Below are positions 13,501 to 24,873 of a stretch of DNA of 64,000 nt, piece by piece. Position 1 is the first letter of the stretch. Every line of letters starts with the position of its first letter. The DNA comes from Angiostrongylus vasorum (taxonomy: Eukaryota > Nematoda > Chromadorea > Rhabditida > Metastrongylidae). The notes under the pieces are model-generated. The model was not told the origin of the DNA, ran no database searches, and saw nothing but the letters and a program-made list of their open reading frames with translations. The stretch lies in assembly GCA_018806985.1 (NCBI GenBank), contig JADANN010000460.1, positions 682,001-746,000 on the forward strand, given 5' to 3'. The position numbers and the translations under genes were made by a program.

Positions 13501-13560
13501 TAGATTTGTTTGGCTAACGTCTCGGCGTCTTCGTCTTCATTAGAGCTGATGATCCGAGTC
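13501..13560 (-). repeat. Solo hammerhead-like / PLE-end motif
   Basis: The minus strand reads TAATGAAGACGAAG...GCCGAGACGTTAGCC, the same module as at 45252-45290. The core is degenerate (CUAAUGA, GAGAC), so activity is unlikely. Confidence 0.4.
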
Positions 13561-15085
13561 GATGGTCTATAGCTGCACTCGCCGTTTTGCCCACAAAACG
13601 TAACTTGCACTGCAAAAAGTATTCCAATACTAATCTTATATCAGTTTGTCGAGAAAGCAGTGACTTATGGCTGTTGTTGCTGCAACTGCCAGTCTTCCCT
13701 GGAGGTAGAAATGAAAAAAATCAGTCAATATAAAACGATTACTGCAGCTTGAGCAGCTCTCACCCTCTCACAGTATCGATAAGTTGGTGCTATTCTTCAT
13801 TCCTCATTCTACAATGATTCCTTTGAAAAAATGTTTTGTAGCTGGCATTTCTGATCATTACTGTTATGTGAGCAATAGTAGAACCGACACTTAGTTTTTT
13901 CCTGTTTTGGAGCCGCTGTAAAGTAGTGAAGGAGATGGGATCCCAGCTTTCTTTCTCAGAAACGGTGGGTTGTTGTGCATAGTTTTTGAATCTACGATTT
14001 ACCTGTGCAATTTTTTACTCGGATTTTTCTTTAATCTAGAGATCTTGTTGGGAAATGTTCATAATGTTTGCGTAATGCACAAAAATTTTTTCTCTTTGTG
14101 AGCAATAAAAGAAATTCTTTTCCCACCTATGGATGAGTCGAGTTTTTTGCGAGCAGAAGGCTGTAAAGAGATTTTCCATATTCTGGTGGCACCGTAGTGA
14201 TATGAAAGAGACACCATCTGATCTGTTTGTGACTTACAACCTATTTGTGAGGATGTGGTCGATTTCTGCATGAGTCACGACGTTAGACGACTGAATACCT
14301 TGCGGTGATTTATTTCTCCCCTCTTACTGGAAAAAAATTCAATGGAAGCACAGTGCTGTTGTGAGAAGCCCAGTATGGTCCAACTGATGAGACTCTGAAC
14401 AAATCTGTAACACCATAAATAGATGTGCCTTACGATGATACCTTTCGATGAAAGTGTAAAGAAAAGACTGAGATTTTGACATTTCTAGTACCACAAGACT
14501 GCGTTGTCACTATTTTATTTCATGAGTGTCTATGTCAGAAGGCGACTTCATGTATTGTACCGCCAGTTCCCAAGAGCGCAAAACCCATCAGAACACTTCG
14601 TTCTCGTATTTCCAACCAATATCAATCTATCACTGACTCAGAGGGAAAACGATCACGACGGTATTCGTAATGGCGAGGTCTTTTAAGTTCATCCTTGCTT
14701 CCCTGCTCCAGAGAGAATTGCAGTTCTCCGTACTTTTTTTTTCTCTCTAATCGTAGATATTCTAGCCAGCTATGCTCCAATCTGCTGTAATTTTATGAGT
14801 GGGTATAGTGGATATCGATGAATGCCGCAATGGATTTGTCAAGATTTAAAACGGAGAATAATTTCTCCATTTTCATGTTATCACACTTTTCGTGTCGTCG
14901 TCCGCTCCCTTATAACTATTTGAAGGTGTTTTGTTTCAACATGAGCACTTGCTCTCTTCAGTTGTAGCGACACGGCTCATTTCCTCTGTGGAAGAAGCTC
15001 TCATTTGAAAAATCTGAGAAGGAATGAGATCTGCTCCCTCCGAATCAGCACTTCTTCTACTGATCTGTCGAGAACTTTCTTACTT
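13561..15085. other. No confirmed gene
   Basis: A protein-like frame at 14476-14670 (+) follows a TTTCTAG acceptor-like string and is rich in hydrophobic then basic residues. A 70-codon frame lies opposite at 14059-14271. Neither could be linked to other exons or to a family. Confidence 0.25.
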
Positions 15086-15089
15086 GGTA

Positions 15090-15455
15090 CTTGAACCGCC
15101 CGTCGTCACTGGTTGTGCGGGCCCCAGCATAATCTCCATTTTTCGGAGATTTGCTGGTTAAGCGATGTGGTTCCCTGGAATCTCGAGGTCAGCTTGGCCA
15201 AAATCTACCCCAAGTCTTCGCTACCACAGGCAGTCGCATCCCTTGTGGATCAGAGGGAGATTTCGCCACCATGCGACTTTGATACTAGGACGTGGTAAAT
15301 CCTGGTATTGGTTTACTCTTAGCTAGGCTTCCTGGTGGAAATGTCGGCCTCTTTCTCAGCTTGGGAGATCTTGCCCGAGGGGATGAATCTCCCTGCTGTA
15401 CATCGCAGGCCGACACCCAGGAACACCTCCCAGCAACGATGAGGCGGTAAACCGT
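15090..15455 (-). repeat. 350-bp interspersed repeat, copy 1
   Basis: Inverted relative to the copies at 38296 and 53830. Shared landmarks, read on the minus strand, are GGGAGGTGTTCCTGGGTGTC, AAGCCTAGCTAAGAGTAAAC, GGTTCCCTGGAA (reverse) and an ending in GGGGCCCGCACAACCAGTGA. No coding capacity or tRNA head is evident. Confidence 0.7.
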
Positions 15456-15679
15456 TGGAAGACTGTCGAAAACATGTACTCCAATAAGGAATGCAGACAA
15501 AAAACAAACATATGTGAATGGAAGAACATAGGATTTACGCTAAAGTTGAAAACACTCATTTGAAAAACATCAACTTTTTGTTTTTCCTAGGAAGAAATTT
15601 GGGCAGACTGTTGATGTGCAATTTTTGCTGCATTGACGTTTCTGTAGTTTCTTAATTATATAGTGTTTTTTCAAAAATA

Positions 15680-15866
15680 ATGATGAGCAGAATAGTGCTG
15701 AAAATCCTCGGCAAATTGATGAGATCGTCATGCGCGTTCTATTCGACGATGAGGTTTACCTCAGGTTTCTTTTCTGAGCTTCCTGTTGATTTTCACATGC
15801 ATTATTATTTTCTCTTCTTCATTTCTTCACACTTTATTCTCTTTGTTTTCGATTTTTCCCGCCAAG
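15680..15866 (+). CDS. G1 candidate exon 1 (5' limit uncertain)
   Basis: The open frame starts at ATG ATG AGC and ends at the donor CAAG/GTAAAT with one base carried over (phase 1). That base (G) plus AA at 15925 forms a Glu codon, so the frame continues correctly into the next exon across a 58-base intron. The peptide starts MMSRIVLKILGKLMRSS and carries a very hydrophobic aromatic stretch near its end (HYYFLFFISSHFILFVF) that could be a membrane segment. Equally, part of it could be intron, since the DNA there is pyrimidine-rich. It is the least certain exon of G1. Confidence 0.3.
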
Positions 15867-15924
15867 GTAAATAAAAAATATTAGGCAGAGCATTTGTTTT
15901 CACGTTTTTTTAATGACTGCATAG

Positions 15925-16124
15925 AACCTACCTTACATTATGTTTCAATTAAAAACATTGCTGTGCTTGATAGTTCTTCATTAATGTACCAATTTTATGA
16001 ATGTCTTAAATGGTCAAATATTATACACTATGAATCTAGGTGGTTACTTGGCGCAGCAGTGACAAGGAGTGACATTGAAAGTGAAGACACCGAAAAAAGG
16101 TTTTCTTGGAAAAACGGTTATAAA
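15925..16124 (+). CDS. G1 candidate exon 2, unknown protein
   Basis: Preceded by an AG acceptor (GACTGCATAG) with an upstream T-run and ended by a consensus donor (TATAAA/GTAAGT). It encodes 66 codons after two carried-in bases: EPTLHYVSIKNIAVLD, then a Trp-containing middle (CLKWSNII, SRWLLGAAV) and an acidic/basic end (DIESEDTEKRFSWKNGYK). Phase 0 at its end matches exon 3. I do not recognise the family. The case for a real exon is the run of three in-phase junctions with good splice sites. Confidence 0.4.
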
Positions 16125-16228
16125 GTAAGTGCTTCCCAAAATTCTTTTTAACTGTGAGCGAAATTGTTTCATTTACATGAAGTTTTTTTTTCGAATAAGG
16201 TAGTGATATTAATTACTTCTTCATCTAG

Positions 16229-16280
16229 AGTCGTCGCATCTATACTGATGTATGTTGTTGGAACAAGAGAAATCAGAACG
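16229..16280 (+). CDS. G1 candidate exon 3 (short)
   Basis: A 52-base exon between a good acceptor (CTTCATCTAG) and a consensus donor (AACG/GTAAGAG). It encodes SRRIYTDVCCWNKRNQN and carries one base (G) over. It follows exon 2 in phase 0 across a 104-base intron. The next intron holds two SINE copies (16305-16700 and 16725-16965), which explains its length. Confidence 0.4.
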
Positions 16281-16304
16281 GTAAGAGCTGAGCGAAGACT
16301 TGTA

Positions 16305-16700
16305 TGCCTAGAATGTTAAGGTTGGGTCAAATAGGGGGAGGTGGCAGTGATGTCCGTCATCACGAGTATGATGCTAGTTCGATTCCGCTTCGGGCCCACC
16401 AAGCCTTTCATACTTCCGGGGTCGGAATATTGGTACCGGACTTGTCTGGGAAAAAAATCACTGCGCAATCCAACTGGGGACGCTCCAGCCAGGTTATCTC
16501 AGGACTCCAGGGAGAACTGCTAGATCAGCATTCTACGACAGTCATGGTGTAATGAAATTTCTCAAGCAGCAACCGAAGCCACACGTAGAAGTTGAAAGAT
16601 CTTCGTGGACAATGGATGCGAGGAAACGAATCGAACGTGAGAAGTGCTGGGATCCGCACAACAGACGTGCAGACGGATCAAATAAAATAAAATAAATAAG
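16305..16700 (+). mobile_element. Composite SINE-3, most complete copy
   Basis: The head contains a perfect Pol III box B (GTTCGATTCC at about 16375-16386) with a weak box A-like GGTGGCAGTGATG upstream. The body follows, then a 3' part that translates as MDARKRIEREKCWDPH, resembling the C-terminus of RTE LINE proteins. It ends in GACGGATCAAATAAAATAAA, an A-rich simple-repeat tail typical of LINE-mobilised SINEs. I infer a tRNA-like head joined to an RTE-B 3' end. It lies in the intron between G1 exons 3 and 4. Confidence 0.6.
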
Positions 16701-16724
16701 AAAGGTTAAGTCAAATAATAAATG

Positions 16725-16965
16725 CAGTGTTCGGCGTTGATCAATCTCTGACGGATGAGCCATGCATTGGACTTCATTAAGAATCGCACAGACGGCTTAA
16801 GACTACAACGAATTGGTCTGAGGATGTGCCAAGTTAATGATTTCAGCCTAACTACAGTGCCCACTTGGCCCTCTCGGGGACGATACAGGCATGGTTAGCC
16901 GAAAAACCGAGTTTGATCATGCGACCAAGTTTTATTGCAAGGCGATTCTGACCAGTACCATTGTT
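16725..16965 (-). mobile_element. SINE-1 copy
   Basis: Contains GGCGTTGATCAATCTCTGACGG, the reversed family 3' end, then the body and a degenerate tRNA-like head (TTGCAAGGCGATTCTGACCA). Located in the G1 intron, in the same orientation as all other SINE-1 copies here. Confidence 0.6.
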
Positions 16966-17319
16966 GTCGAAGAAAATACTTTATGAAGTTTTGAGATGCT
17001 TGGACGTCACTCCCCGAATATCTCACGAGTAGTTCCCAGCGATCGCATGGTGAATTATGAGAACAGAATCGTTAAAATTAAAGTGAGAAGACACAAATAC
17101 AAGGCGCTAAGAGCTATCAGATAGAAACAATAAGGTTTAAAAAGAAAGCGATGGAAAATAGAAAAGGAAATGCTTGAATTAGTTGAATCCAAGGATCCTT
17201 AATAATGTTGAACAACTAGTGTAAGTGAAGAATGGTAACACAGTACTTTTGAAGCTTGTGTTTCACATAGAGTCTTTTCTAAAGTTCCATTTTCATTGAA
17301 TCCAAAAAATGTGTTACAG

Positions 17320-17558
17320 ACATCAGCGGCTTACTCGACTTTTTATTCGATTGGTCCGAAAAAGAAATTGTATTTAATGCTCTGCAGTGGGCAAACCGAT
17401 TTATCGACACTCACCCTGAAAATCTCTTCCCAGCTGCGCCACTGTGCTGCTGCATTCCTGTTCTACTTGTTAATCTAATTGGACAACAATTAAGGTTCCG
17501 CTTTACAGCAGCTTTCGTAGACCAGTTGACGGATAATCCATTTTGCATTTCGCTTAAG
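17320..17558 (+). CDS. G1 candidate exon 4, helical/hydrophobic protein
   Basis: The acceptor GTGTTACAG opens a frame that completes the G carried from exon 3 to GAC (Asp). It then encodes about 79 residues with strongly protein-like composition: ISGLLDFLFDWSEKEIVFN, then LQWANRFIDTHPENLFP, a Cys-rich hydrophobic stretch (LCCCIPVLLVNLIGQQL) and TDNPFCISLK. The exon can end at AAG/GTTCTG (17558, phase 0) or TCT/GTAAGC (17563, phase 2). The alternating amphipathic segments could be helical repeats or a membrane segment; I cannot name the family. With exons 2 and 3 this is the best-supported host coding sequence in the window. Downstream exons were not found; the next sequence is a reversed SINE-3. 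Confidence 0.45.
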
Positions 17559-17683
17559 GTTCTGTAAGCGAGAAACCACCCGGGAAAGGCTGGGTTTATG
17601 GAGCGCAAGGACAGTTAAAGTCCTAACATGTGTGCAAGAAATTCGTCGCCCTGTAAAAGTGATGAATAATACAATCATCACCG

Positions 17684-17932
17684 AATTTATTTTTATTCTA
17701 TTATTTTATTTATTTTACTTGACCCGTCTTCTCTCTGGTGTGCGGATCCTAGAACTTCTCACATTCGATCCGTTTCCTCGCATCCATTGTCCACGAAGAT
17801 CTTCCAACTTTTACGTGTGGCTTCTGTTTCTGCTTTAGGATTTCCATTTCGTCTTGAAATCATAGAGTGCTGGTCGAGAAATTCTCCTTGGAGTCTTGTG
17901 ATATCCGAGTTAGAGCGATCCCACTTGGACTG
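17684..17932 (-). mobile_element. SINE-3 copy, 5' truncated
   Basis: Starts on the plus strand with the complement of the A-rich tail (TTTATTTTTATTCTATTATT) and the reversed 3' end (CTTGACCCGTC...GTGCGGATCC). It then shows GATCCGTTTCCTCGCATCCA. It is the inverse of the copy 1 kb upstream. Confidence 0.65.
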
Positions 17933-18097
17933 GAAAAAGTGGACTTTTGCCAGCGAAGCATGGCAACAATTCCTTGCTCGATTCGTCGGAAACGCAAATT
18001 ACACTGAATGATGAAGAGTGAGCGAAGCGAGCCAGTGTTTCGATAAAGACAGAGTGCAGTCGATATTTGTCGATCTTCCTAAAGGAATTAAAGAACT

Positions 18098-18305
18098 TGG
18101 CGTCTGACGTTGATTGGTCCAAAAGGGACGTACTCCAATCACTGACGCTGGCATGCCGATGTATCAATTCAGTGCTGCTAGTTTAGTGCCGATTTTCCAA
18201 CACAAGAGTGATAGAGGGCTTGGTGAGCTCGGACGAGAGATTGAACCAAAGATCACATGTGTATTGCAGGACGCATCTGACCACTGCGATACAAGCACTT
18301 GTGCG
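18098..18305 (-). mobile_element. SINE-1 copy, diverged
   Basis: Keeps the body (GCCGATGTATCAATTCAGTG) and the tRNA-like head with GCGATACAAGCAC/TCTGACCACTGCG near 18280. The 3' end is diverged. Confidence 0.5.
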
Positions 18306-18359
18306 ATGTTCCCAATTTAAATGGGCAGTGTTTTATTCTAGAGCAGATAAAAAGTTTTT

Positions 18360-18960
18360 ATAACAAGACTTACTCAATAATGGCTGTTGTCTCAGTGCTT
18401 TCGTCCTCCTCAGAGCATGTTTCGAACTAACAGGCAATCTACTCAGCCAAACACTTTCATAACCCAATCTAAAAAAACTTGCTCACAGACTCTTACATTG
18501 GTGAGAAATGTAAGTGGCTCAGATCAAAAAATCAGCTTGAGGTGTGGCGCGAGATAACGCGTAAACACAGGTCGCCACTCCTTTGCGGTTCATTTTGGGT
18601 TTTTTGGAATCTATCCAAAATGCTTGAAGTTTTTTACGCGCTGATGTTTTGGATTTCTGTGCGAAGATGGTGAATTCCGCTTCTCAATCATCTGTGTCAT
18701 TGCTTTATGTCCTATGAGTGCCAAGCAGAGTTTTCCGTTCTTCTTTAACTTCTTCTCAAGTAGATGCTATTTTATACGGATGTAGAGTGGTCTCTCCGTT
18801 TAGCCAACGTATTCTTCCCCCAAGCGCTTTACAAGAAATCCGGTACACCCTACTCGATTTCATAAAATTGCCGTCGCTATCATTAGCGCAAATTTTTCAA
18901 TTTTGCGTTGTGCACAGACGTTCATACAAATGGTTGCGAACTAGATGATGTTTTAGAGTG
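18360..18960 (-). mobile_element. PLE family-2 remnant with GIY-YIG region
   Basis: The minus strand, with frame switches, reads LVRNHLYERLCTTQN...CANDSDG, then a degenerate GIY-YIG endonuclease start (SRVYRISC). This is the arrangement seen in the PLE at 25.7 kb (LVRNRLYDRLCETTN, then YLISC). Traces of the RT-endonuclease connector (PHSLPFISNKVTTAINSC) extend upstream to about 19150, and weaker RT traces may reach 19800. The 3' end holds a hammerhead-like module at 18388-18425 and the GGCTGAGTAGATTG string. Multiple stops; dead copy. Confidence 0.5.
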
Positions 18961-19812
18961 TTTTGTAGTATTTCAGTAGTTGTTGCCGCACTTTCTAGAA
19001 TGGCCCCTGTTCAGCATGAATTAATAGCTGTGGTCACTTTGTTGGAGATAAAGGGCAAACTATGAGGGACCTTGCTTTCAATAGACTCTTGTTTCTTGAA
19101 GATACATTACATTGAAGACAGTAAATCTTACCTTTTGTTCTGATGTTGATATGCTCATTGGAGGATATTTTTTATTGCATGCGTTTATCCTTTAGTGCCA
19201 TAATTCATGTGTCAGCCACCATTGGTAGTTGGTTGGGATTATACTAAAAGTAATATCGCGTTTTGAACAAAGAAGATTGTTGGAATATCCTTCGTTCCAT
19301 CATTCTTCGAATACATACCTACCACTATTTCTCAAATTCTTGAGTCGTTTACGCACTTTTATCATAGCGTTTTCAAAAACAGCTCCGGTGTTTTTAAAAA
19401 TTGGGAAAAGATGGTGAAAAATTTCCGCTCCCTCGGGGATGAATGATCTTCATGGTTGCTTTTTGAAATGTTTTGTTGGGTTTGGCGATTTATGTCTGCA
19501 ATTGTTTGAGCTTTGTTGTCGTCTGGTCATCATCGACAACACCTTTTATTGGCTACGGGAACTACAGGGAAAGCTCTTACCAAGGGATCTGGACAAAGTG
19601 TGACACTTCATAGATACAAAGAAATTCTTTTATAAGATCAAACAGCGTTTTTGGCCCGAGAATATCTGGCGGGGATACATCATTGTTCGCACTGGAAGAA
19701 TTTGTAGTGTTTCGATCGTGAAACTGTCCGATTTGATGCCATTCGTTGAGCAGCACTCAAGCCGCCTTAAGTAGGATACTGGTTTCTTATTGACGAGCTA
19801 TCCATGCATATA

Positions 19813-20103
19813 GAGGATAAAGGATAAAGCTCTTGGCGTTAATCAATCCCTGAGGGATGCGCCATGCATTCGACTTCATTAAGCATCGTCTGGAGATGAT
19901 TGAATGCATATCTGGCCTTCACAATGACTCACGGTGGCCTACCGATATACTGAGGTAGTGCTGCTATCCTCCCAGGCAAGGCTGGTACCAATTTTTCCGA
20001 CCCCGGAGGGATGGAAGGGTTGTTGGGCCATGGGCGCAGGGATCGATTTCACGTGTATGTCGCAGTGGCGCCTCCAACCACTGCGCCACACGCGCCCTTT
20101 CCG
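19813..20103 (-). mobile_element. SINE-1 copy with tRNA-like head
   Basis: Read on the minus strand, the head GTGGCGCAGTGGTTGGAGGCG matches the tRNA box A pattern and AAATCGATCCC matches box B about 40 bases later. The 3' end is GCCAAGAGCTTTATCCTTTATCC. Near full length. Confidence 0.75.
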
Positions 20104-20329
20104 TAGATATATCATTGCTTATTTCCTCCAACAAGAACTCCCATATCCTTTGCCCATTTTAAGAAGAAAAGGTCCGGAACGAACAGAAACATTGATTAAT
20201 GAAGACAAGATAAGTGGTACAACCGCCAAAACAGATAAAATAAAGAAATGAAGAAACAGATAAGAAGGCTTGTTGTTGTGCTTCAAATCGGCTTGCCTTC
20301 CTGAAAGTATTGATGCCACAATATTATAT

Positions 20330-21032
20330 TAGGCAAAGTTTCGTAGCCCAACTCGTTCAACTTCTGGAGCGCTGGTTCCGTAATGTGAGGACGTTGTCGT
20401 GGAGAAGGATTGGTCTTTCTGTTCACTAACGCCAGTAGTTGTTGTAGCTTGAGGTGCTTTTCGTCGATTTATTGGCAATACTTCTCTGCCGTAATCGTTT
20501 CCTCTGGATTCAAAAGGCTGTGATGGATCACTCCAGCTGTAGATCACCAAACAACTCTGCAACCATTGAGCTGAACGCCACCGGTTGTCGTGCATAACAA
20601 GCTCTCGAATAGAGATGTTCGTGCGTTTGCTTCCACTAGTGCCTTCAATTCGTCGTTATGTTCACTGGGACGTCCGTATCCGAGGTCTGAATCACAAGAT
20701 CGGTATTTCCGGAACCATGTTCGCATTGTTGATTCACCAACAATACCTTCACTCTAAACTTCATTAATGTTGCGAGCCGTCTCTGCTGCACTACGGCCGA
20801 GTTTGAACTCATAAAAGAAAATTTGACGAAAATTTGTTTTAACATCTAAAGTCGCAGAGCTCAAACTTGATAGAAACAAAGTTTAAATCTTGACAAAATG
20901 TAAAGACATGCTACAAAGAGCATAAAATCGGCCTTCTAATGGTCCATAGTATTGGTACAAAGGATATTTTATCGATCACAAATACATTAAAATAATAGAC
21001 ATTTCAAAACGCTCATTTATTTCCCTAACCAT
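20330..21032 (-). mobile_element. mariner transposase remnant, copy 1
   Basis: Minus-strand frames carry the N-terminal helix-turn-helix part (MSSNSAVVQQRRL near 20812; SEHNDELKALVEANART near 20660). A catalytic-core part follows (HDNRWRSAQWL, then SRGNDYGREVLPINRRK). Frameshifts separate them. The 5' terminal repeat is recognisable at 21001-21032 (GGTTAGGGAAATAAATGAGC on the minus strand); the other end is missing. It abuts the foldback MITE at 21055. Confidence 0.7.
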
Positions 21033-21054
21033 GTAATAACTGAGAGACAGGTGA

Positions 21055-21185
21055 AAAGAAGGACCTGCATGTGTGGTGGTGAACGGGTTAGCCCTCGGAA
21101 AGGGTAATAGAGTGTTCGATACCCACTGCAGACAGCTGTGATCCGCAGCTTTGCAAATCTCTCCTCATCATTATGGTTGTACTCG
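21055..21185 (+). mobile_element. Foldback MITE arm
   Basis: Plus strand: GGACCTGCATGTGTGGTGGTGAACGG (box A region), then a perfect box B (GTTCGATACC at about 21115), then TTTGCAAATCTCTCCTCATC, the family's terminal segment. Lies between the mariner and the hAT-like unit. Confidence 0.65.
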
Positions 21186-22020
21186 TGACACCACATCTTT
21201 TTCGGTGGTGACTTGCTACGACCACTTCCAACGTTGAACTGGATGTATACGGTCCAAAAATCACATCATGAAATGATTCCACTGCTTTTCTTGCGGTTTT
21301 CCCGCTATAAATTAGTCTTCTACCTAATTTGTTAGTATATTCCTTGTGTCCTTCTGTGTATTCTGTCATTTTGGAATGTTCGAATATCTGATTCACTGTT
21401 GAGAAAAACCAGCAATCAGCCACTGATCGATCAAATTTTGAAGTTTTTAGTGATAGTCTGTAAGCATTTACAAAGAATATTTTGACGCATTTGAGGAGTT
21501 CTTCCTTGCAATAGGGGGACATGGAAGAATTGGATCGGATGATGACCATAAGGATGACGATGACGAGATAGGTGGTGAGTGTTAAACTGCGTAATATCTT
21601 GTAACAGAACAGCCAATCGAATATGTATCGATGGCTTATGTTTATATTCAGAAAACCACTAAATTTTAAGGATATTTCATAGCTGATCGGATATGTTTAT
21701 TAAAAAGTGGACAGATACCGAAAAGAAGATGGCCAGTTTTGTGAATCAACATATGATATGAGTTCTGGGTCTCTGCTTTCGGAAGGGAATTATTTGATAG
21801 CTACCGTTCTAGATCCATTGTTACACCCCAAGTATGGACTGCAAGTATTGAGTCGAAATATGCCGCATGATATTCCAGTAGACAGAATTCTTACACACTC
21901 TGCTCTGCATTATGAATCTTCGAAGAAACTCCACAAAAGTAATGGATAACATGTGTTTGGTACACAAGTGCTATTCAAGGTTTTTCCTATTCCAGGTTCG
22001 TTAGAAGTATTAGACTAAAT
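21186..22020. mobile_element. hAT-like unit, copy 1
   Basis: Two back-to-back frames are shared with 34800-35790. One (minus, about 21460-21200) reads FSTVNQIFEHSKMTEYTEGH. The other (plus, 21707-21945) reads YLIATVLDPLLHPKYGLQVL, which resembles the conserved LDPR region of hAT transposases. The hAT assignment is a motif-level inference. Stops and missing domains show a non-functional remnant. Confidence 0.5.
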
Positions 22021-23895
22021 TCATCCAATGCAGAAAATTATTTTCTTTCAGATTGTTCCAATAGAAGTCCTAAACCTTGCCAGTTGTAAAGGTTAAGGAT
22101 TCCAAGGACTGTAAATGTTGTGTAGGAAGACATAAATTGCAATTTGTTGCTTGTGAGATAAGTTTCTTCGAGCACGATGTTCTCTCGAGCTCACATGTGT
22201 AAAAAATTGTGAGAATAAGTGATAAAAAATATAAGATGTTTACAAATACACACCCTGTGGGAACAAATTATTTAATGAAAAACAGTTTCGTGAGCGGTGA
22301 AGTCGTATCACAGAGGTTCATTACACAGATAGACAAACAGCACTGGGAGCACTAGATTTCTCCAAGTGAAATAAACCTAGAGAGTAATTTTACGGCTTTC
22401 CCGAACCATCTGTGCTCTGAAAATAGCTTCTTCATTAAAGTTCTCATAATTGCTATGAAGCAATAAAGTTCGGTGTGTGAACGATTGTCAAGTAGTATAC
22501 TCAAAAAATTCCACAAATTAGACGGTTTCTCATTTCTCTGTTTTCCAGCGTGTGGAATTTTAATGTCTTCAATTTTAAGGTCTCTCTTCTCGTGCAAACA
22601 ATTATAAATTGATAAGAATGACCCGCGGCTTGCTCGTTAATGAACGGGTTATTCAGGTGGAGATAAACTGAGCAATGGAGTTTTACTCACACTGGATTGC
22701 AAATAATCTTGAAATACTTGGTGCTGACTAGATACCAGATCTGATAGTCAAACGATAGAAACGAATGATAATTCTCAAAAAAGTCAACGAAAGCTTTTTT
22801 TGAATATTCAACAAGTATGTTATTTTTCCTAAGTGGTTCTCAAGGCCCCACCACAGGTAAAAGGTGTTCTTATGTGTCCAAGAGAGAGGAGCAACATGAG
22901 CTCCGTATCCCTGATAGGATCTTATAGGCAGAGAAGTAATTCGCCTTTTTTAAATCGGAATTCCAATATACCAATGAGTGTCTCCATACTGGGGAAGCTT
23001 AGGCGAAGTATGACGAACGTTTCCCCCGATGCACGAGAATCGCCGATTAACAACAATTATCCCAAGACGAGAGGCCAACTCTCGCCTCGAGTAAAAAAAT
23101 CCGGTCCAATCAGCAAGTGAAATGGGAACTGTGTCGCGTAGTCCACTAATTTTGGAAATGGGCCATCCAAGTATAGGAATAAAGGAATAATATGTTGATG
23201 AGAGACTAATGCGATATTTTAGAAAAAATGCTCTTGCTGCGATTCTTCCAAAAATTTCGATCGGTTTATAGCATAACCGGACTGATTGTAGAAGAATTCA
23301 CTCTCGTGTTCTGGGTCACGGGACACTTATAAACATCGTGCTGTCATCTACTTGCATATGGCAGTCAATTCGTCACCATCAACATTTTCCGCATTTTGGG
23401 CAAAAGACAGCGTGCTCAGTAAGTGGATCAGGGTTAAAGCTCGACTAGGTACGAATGGGTTGCTGCTACCAGCCCGCCTATGTGCTCAGTTACCGCAAGC
23501 TAATGGCTTGAACTGTTCTAAACCAGTTGACAAACGCGAGAAGATTTGCCCTGGAGAGCAAATCCCCAGTTGATAGTAACCTGATCATAGAGAGAATGCT
23601 TCCAGAAGAGCAGATAATTGAGAGCAAAAGCTCTATGAACTACTACACTGACATACTCAGCATTTTCTAGTTTGTGTGGGGTAGCAAGCGCTTGCTGGTA
23701 GAGTAGAGGGCAAGAAACCAAACATCTTCAAGGTTTTGCTGCACTGCCAGCGGGAATTGCGAGGCATATTGTGCTGAAGACATATTTTTAGAACATGTGT
23801 AGGTCGATGCGATATCATCTACAAACTTTGATAAAGGCTGGCCGATTCTTTGAGGGAAAAGTGGCTGTGGTGATCTCGAGTTTGTTTTTTTTCAC
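22021..23895. other. Unassigned, weak ORFs only
   Basis: Frames at 22352-22597 (-, 81 codons), 22833-23120 (+, Ser/Asn-rich, 95 codons) and 23352-23573 (+) are protein-like but unlinked. No splice evidence strong enough to call them. Confidence 0.25.
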
Positions 23896-24066
23896 CACAA
23901 CGTTCGACTGCAAGTAGCTTCGACAGTTCGTCTGCAATTGACAAAGCTGAGCAGGGAAACGGTTTCGAATCTACAAATAGGCAAGACTTGCACTTCATTC
24001 CAACAACTACGTCAAAAAGGTCGACTTCGTCAAATGGGAGCATTAGCATTTGTTCCAGGGCCAGTT
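23896..24066 (-). CDS. Candidate exon, unknown protein
   Basis: After a weak acceptor (GATCATGAG) the minus strand encodes about 56 residues of convincing composition: LALEQMLMLPFDEVDLFD, VVVGMKCKSCLFVDSKPF and LSIADELSKLLAVERCG, ending at TGTG/GTGAAA. The CKSC pair could bind metal, but this is speculation. No neighbouring exon was confirmed. Confidence 0.28.
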
Positions 24067-24540
24067 CTCATGATCGTGGAATGAACCAAAACACTGTTGG
24101 AACAAATCTGAAAAACTAAAAAATTGTTCAACATCATTACTCTACCGTTATCGCCTTCATTCTTTCAACCTTGATTTTGTAGCAAATTTGATTTTTGTAG
24201 CTGATTAAGTTTACCATAAGTAGTTGATATGTAATATTCACAGTGCGTTCGCGTTTTATAAGTGCGTATCATAAGTCATAAGCAAGTGAGTCAAGGAAGC
24301 CAAGCTAAAAGCCTGCACGTCGTTAGGAAGAGGATCAACGCTGACGAAGGGGTGAGCTTGTGATTTCCTCGTTACGTAAATCGATTCAGAGAAACCATAA
24401 AGGTTGGTCACGAGTGCCTTATCAATAGCGCGATTGTTCACTCTTATTTGGTTTCCACGAATTATATATTGTGTGCATATTCTTGAACATTTCCGTTTCT
24501 TATAAATGACGAAGTTCCTCAAATATACCTTCCAGTAGCG
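24067..24540. other. No gene recognised
   Basis: An 88-codon minus frame at 24256-24522 is present without supporting signals. Confidence 0.25.
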
Positions 24541-24873
24541 ACGCAGTCAGGTACTGCTTTTCGTAGTAGCTAACGTTTCAGCAGGATTCCTCTTCTTTAG
24601 TGTGAGGGAAAAGGCCATATTACTATGGCGCGCACTCATCAATCGAAAATCTTTGTCCCTTCAAGAAAACAATTTCGGTTAAATGGTACGCAGATCTGTG
24701 AATAAAGCCTTCTTTGTTTCCTGTCATTCTTCTTTTACTCGCTTTAAGACAAGATATACCGCCCGTGCATATTTCTTACTCTACTGGACATGCGAAAGAC
24801 GCGAACACAAGACTTTTCCTTAAACTTACAACTCTAACGTAGTCTACGTAACGCGTCTCCTAACAATGCGTAT

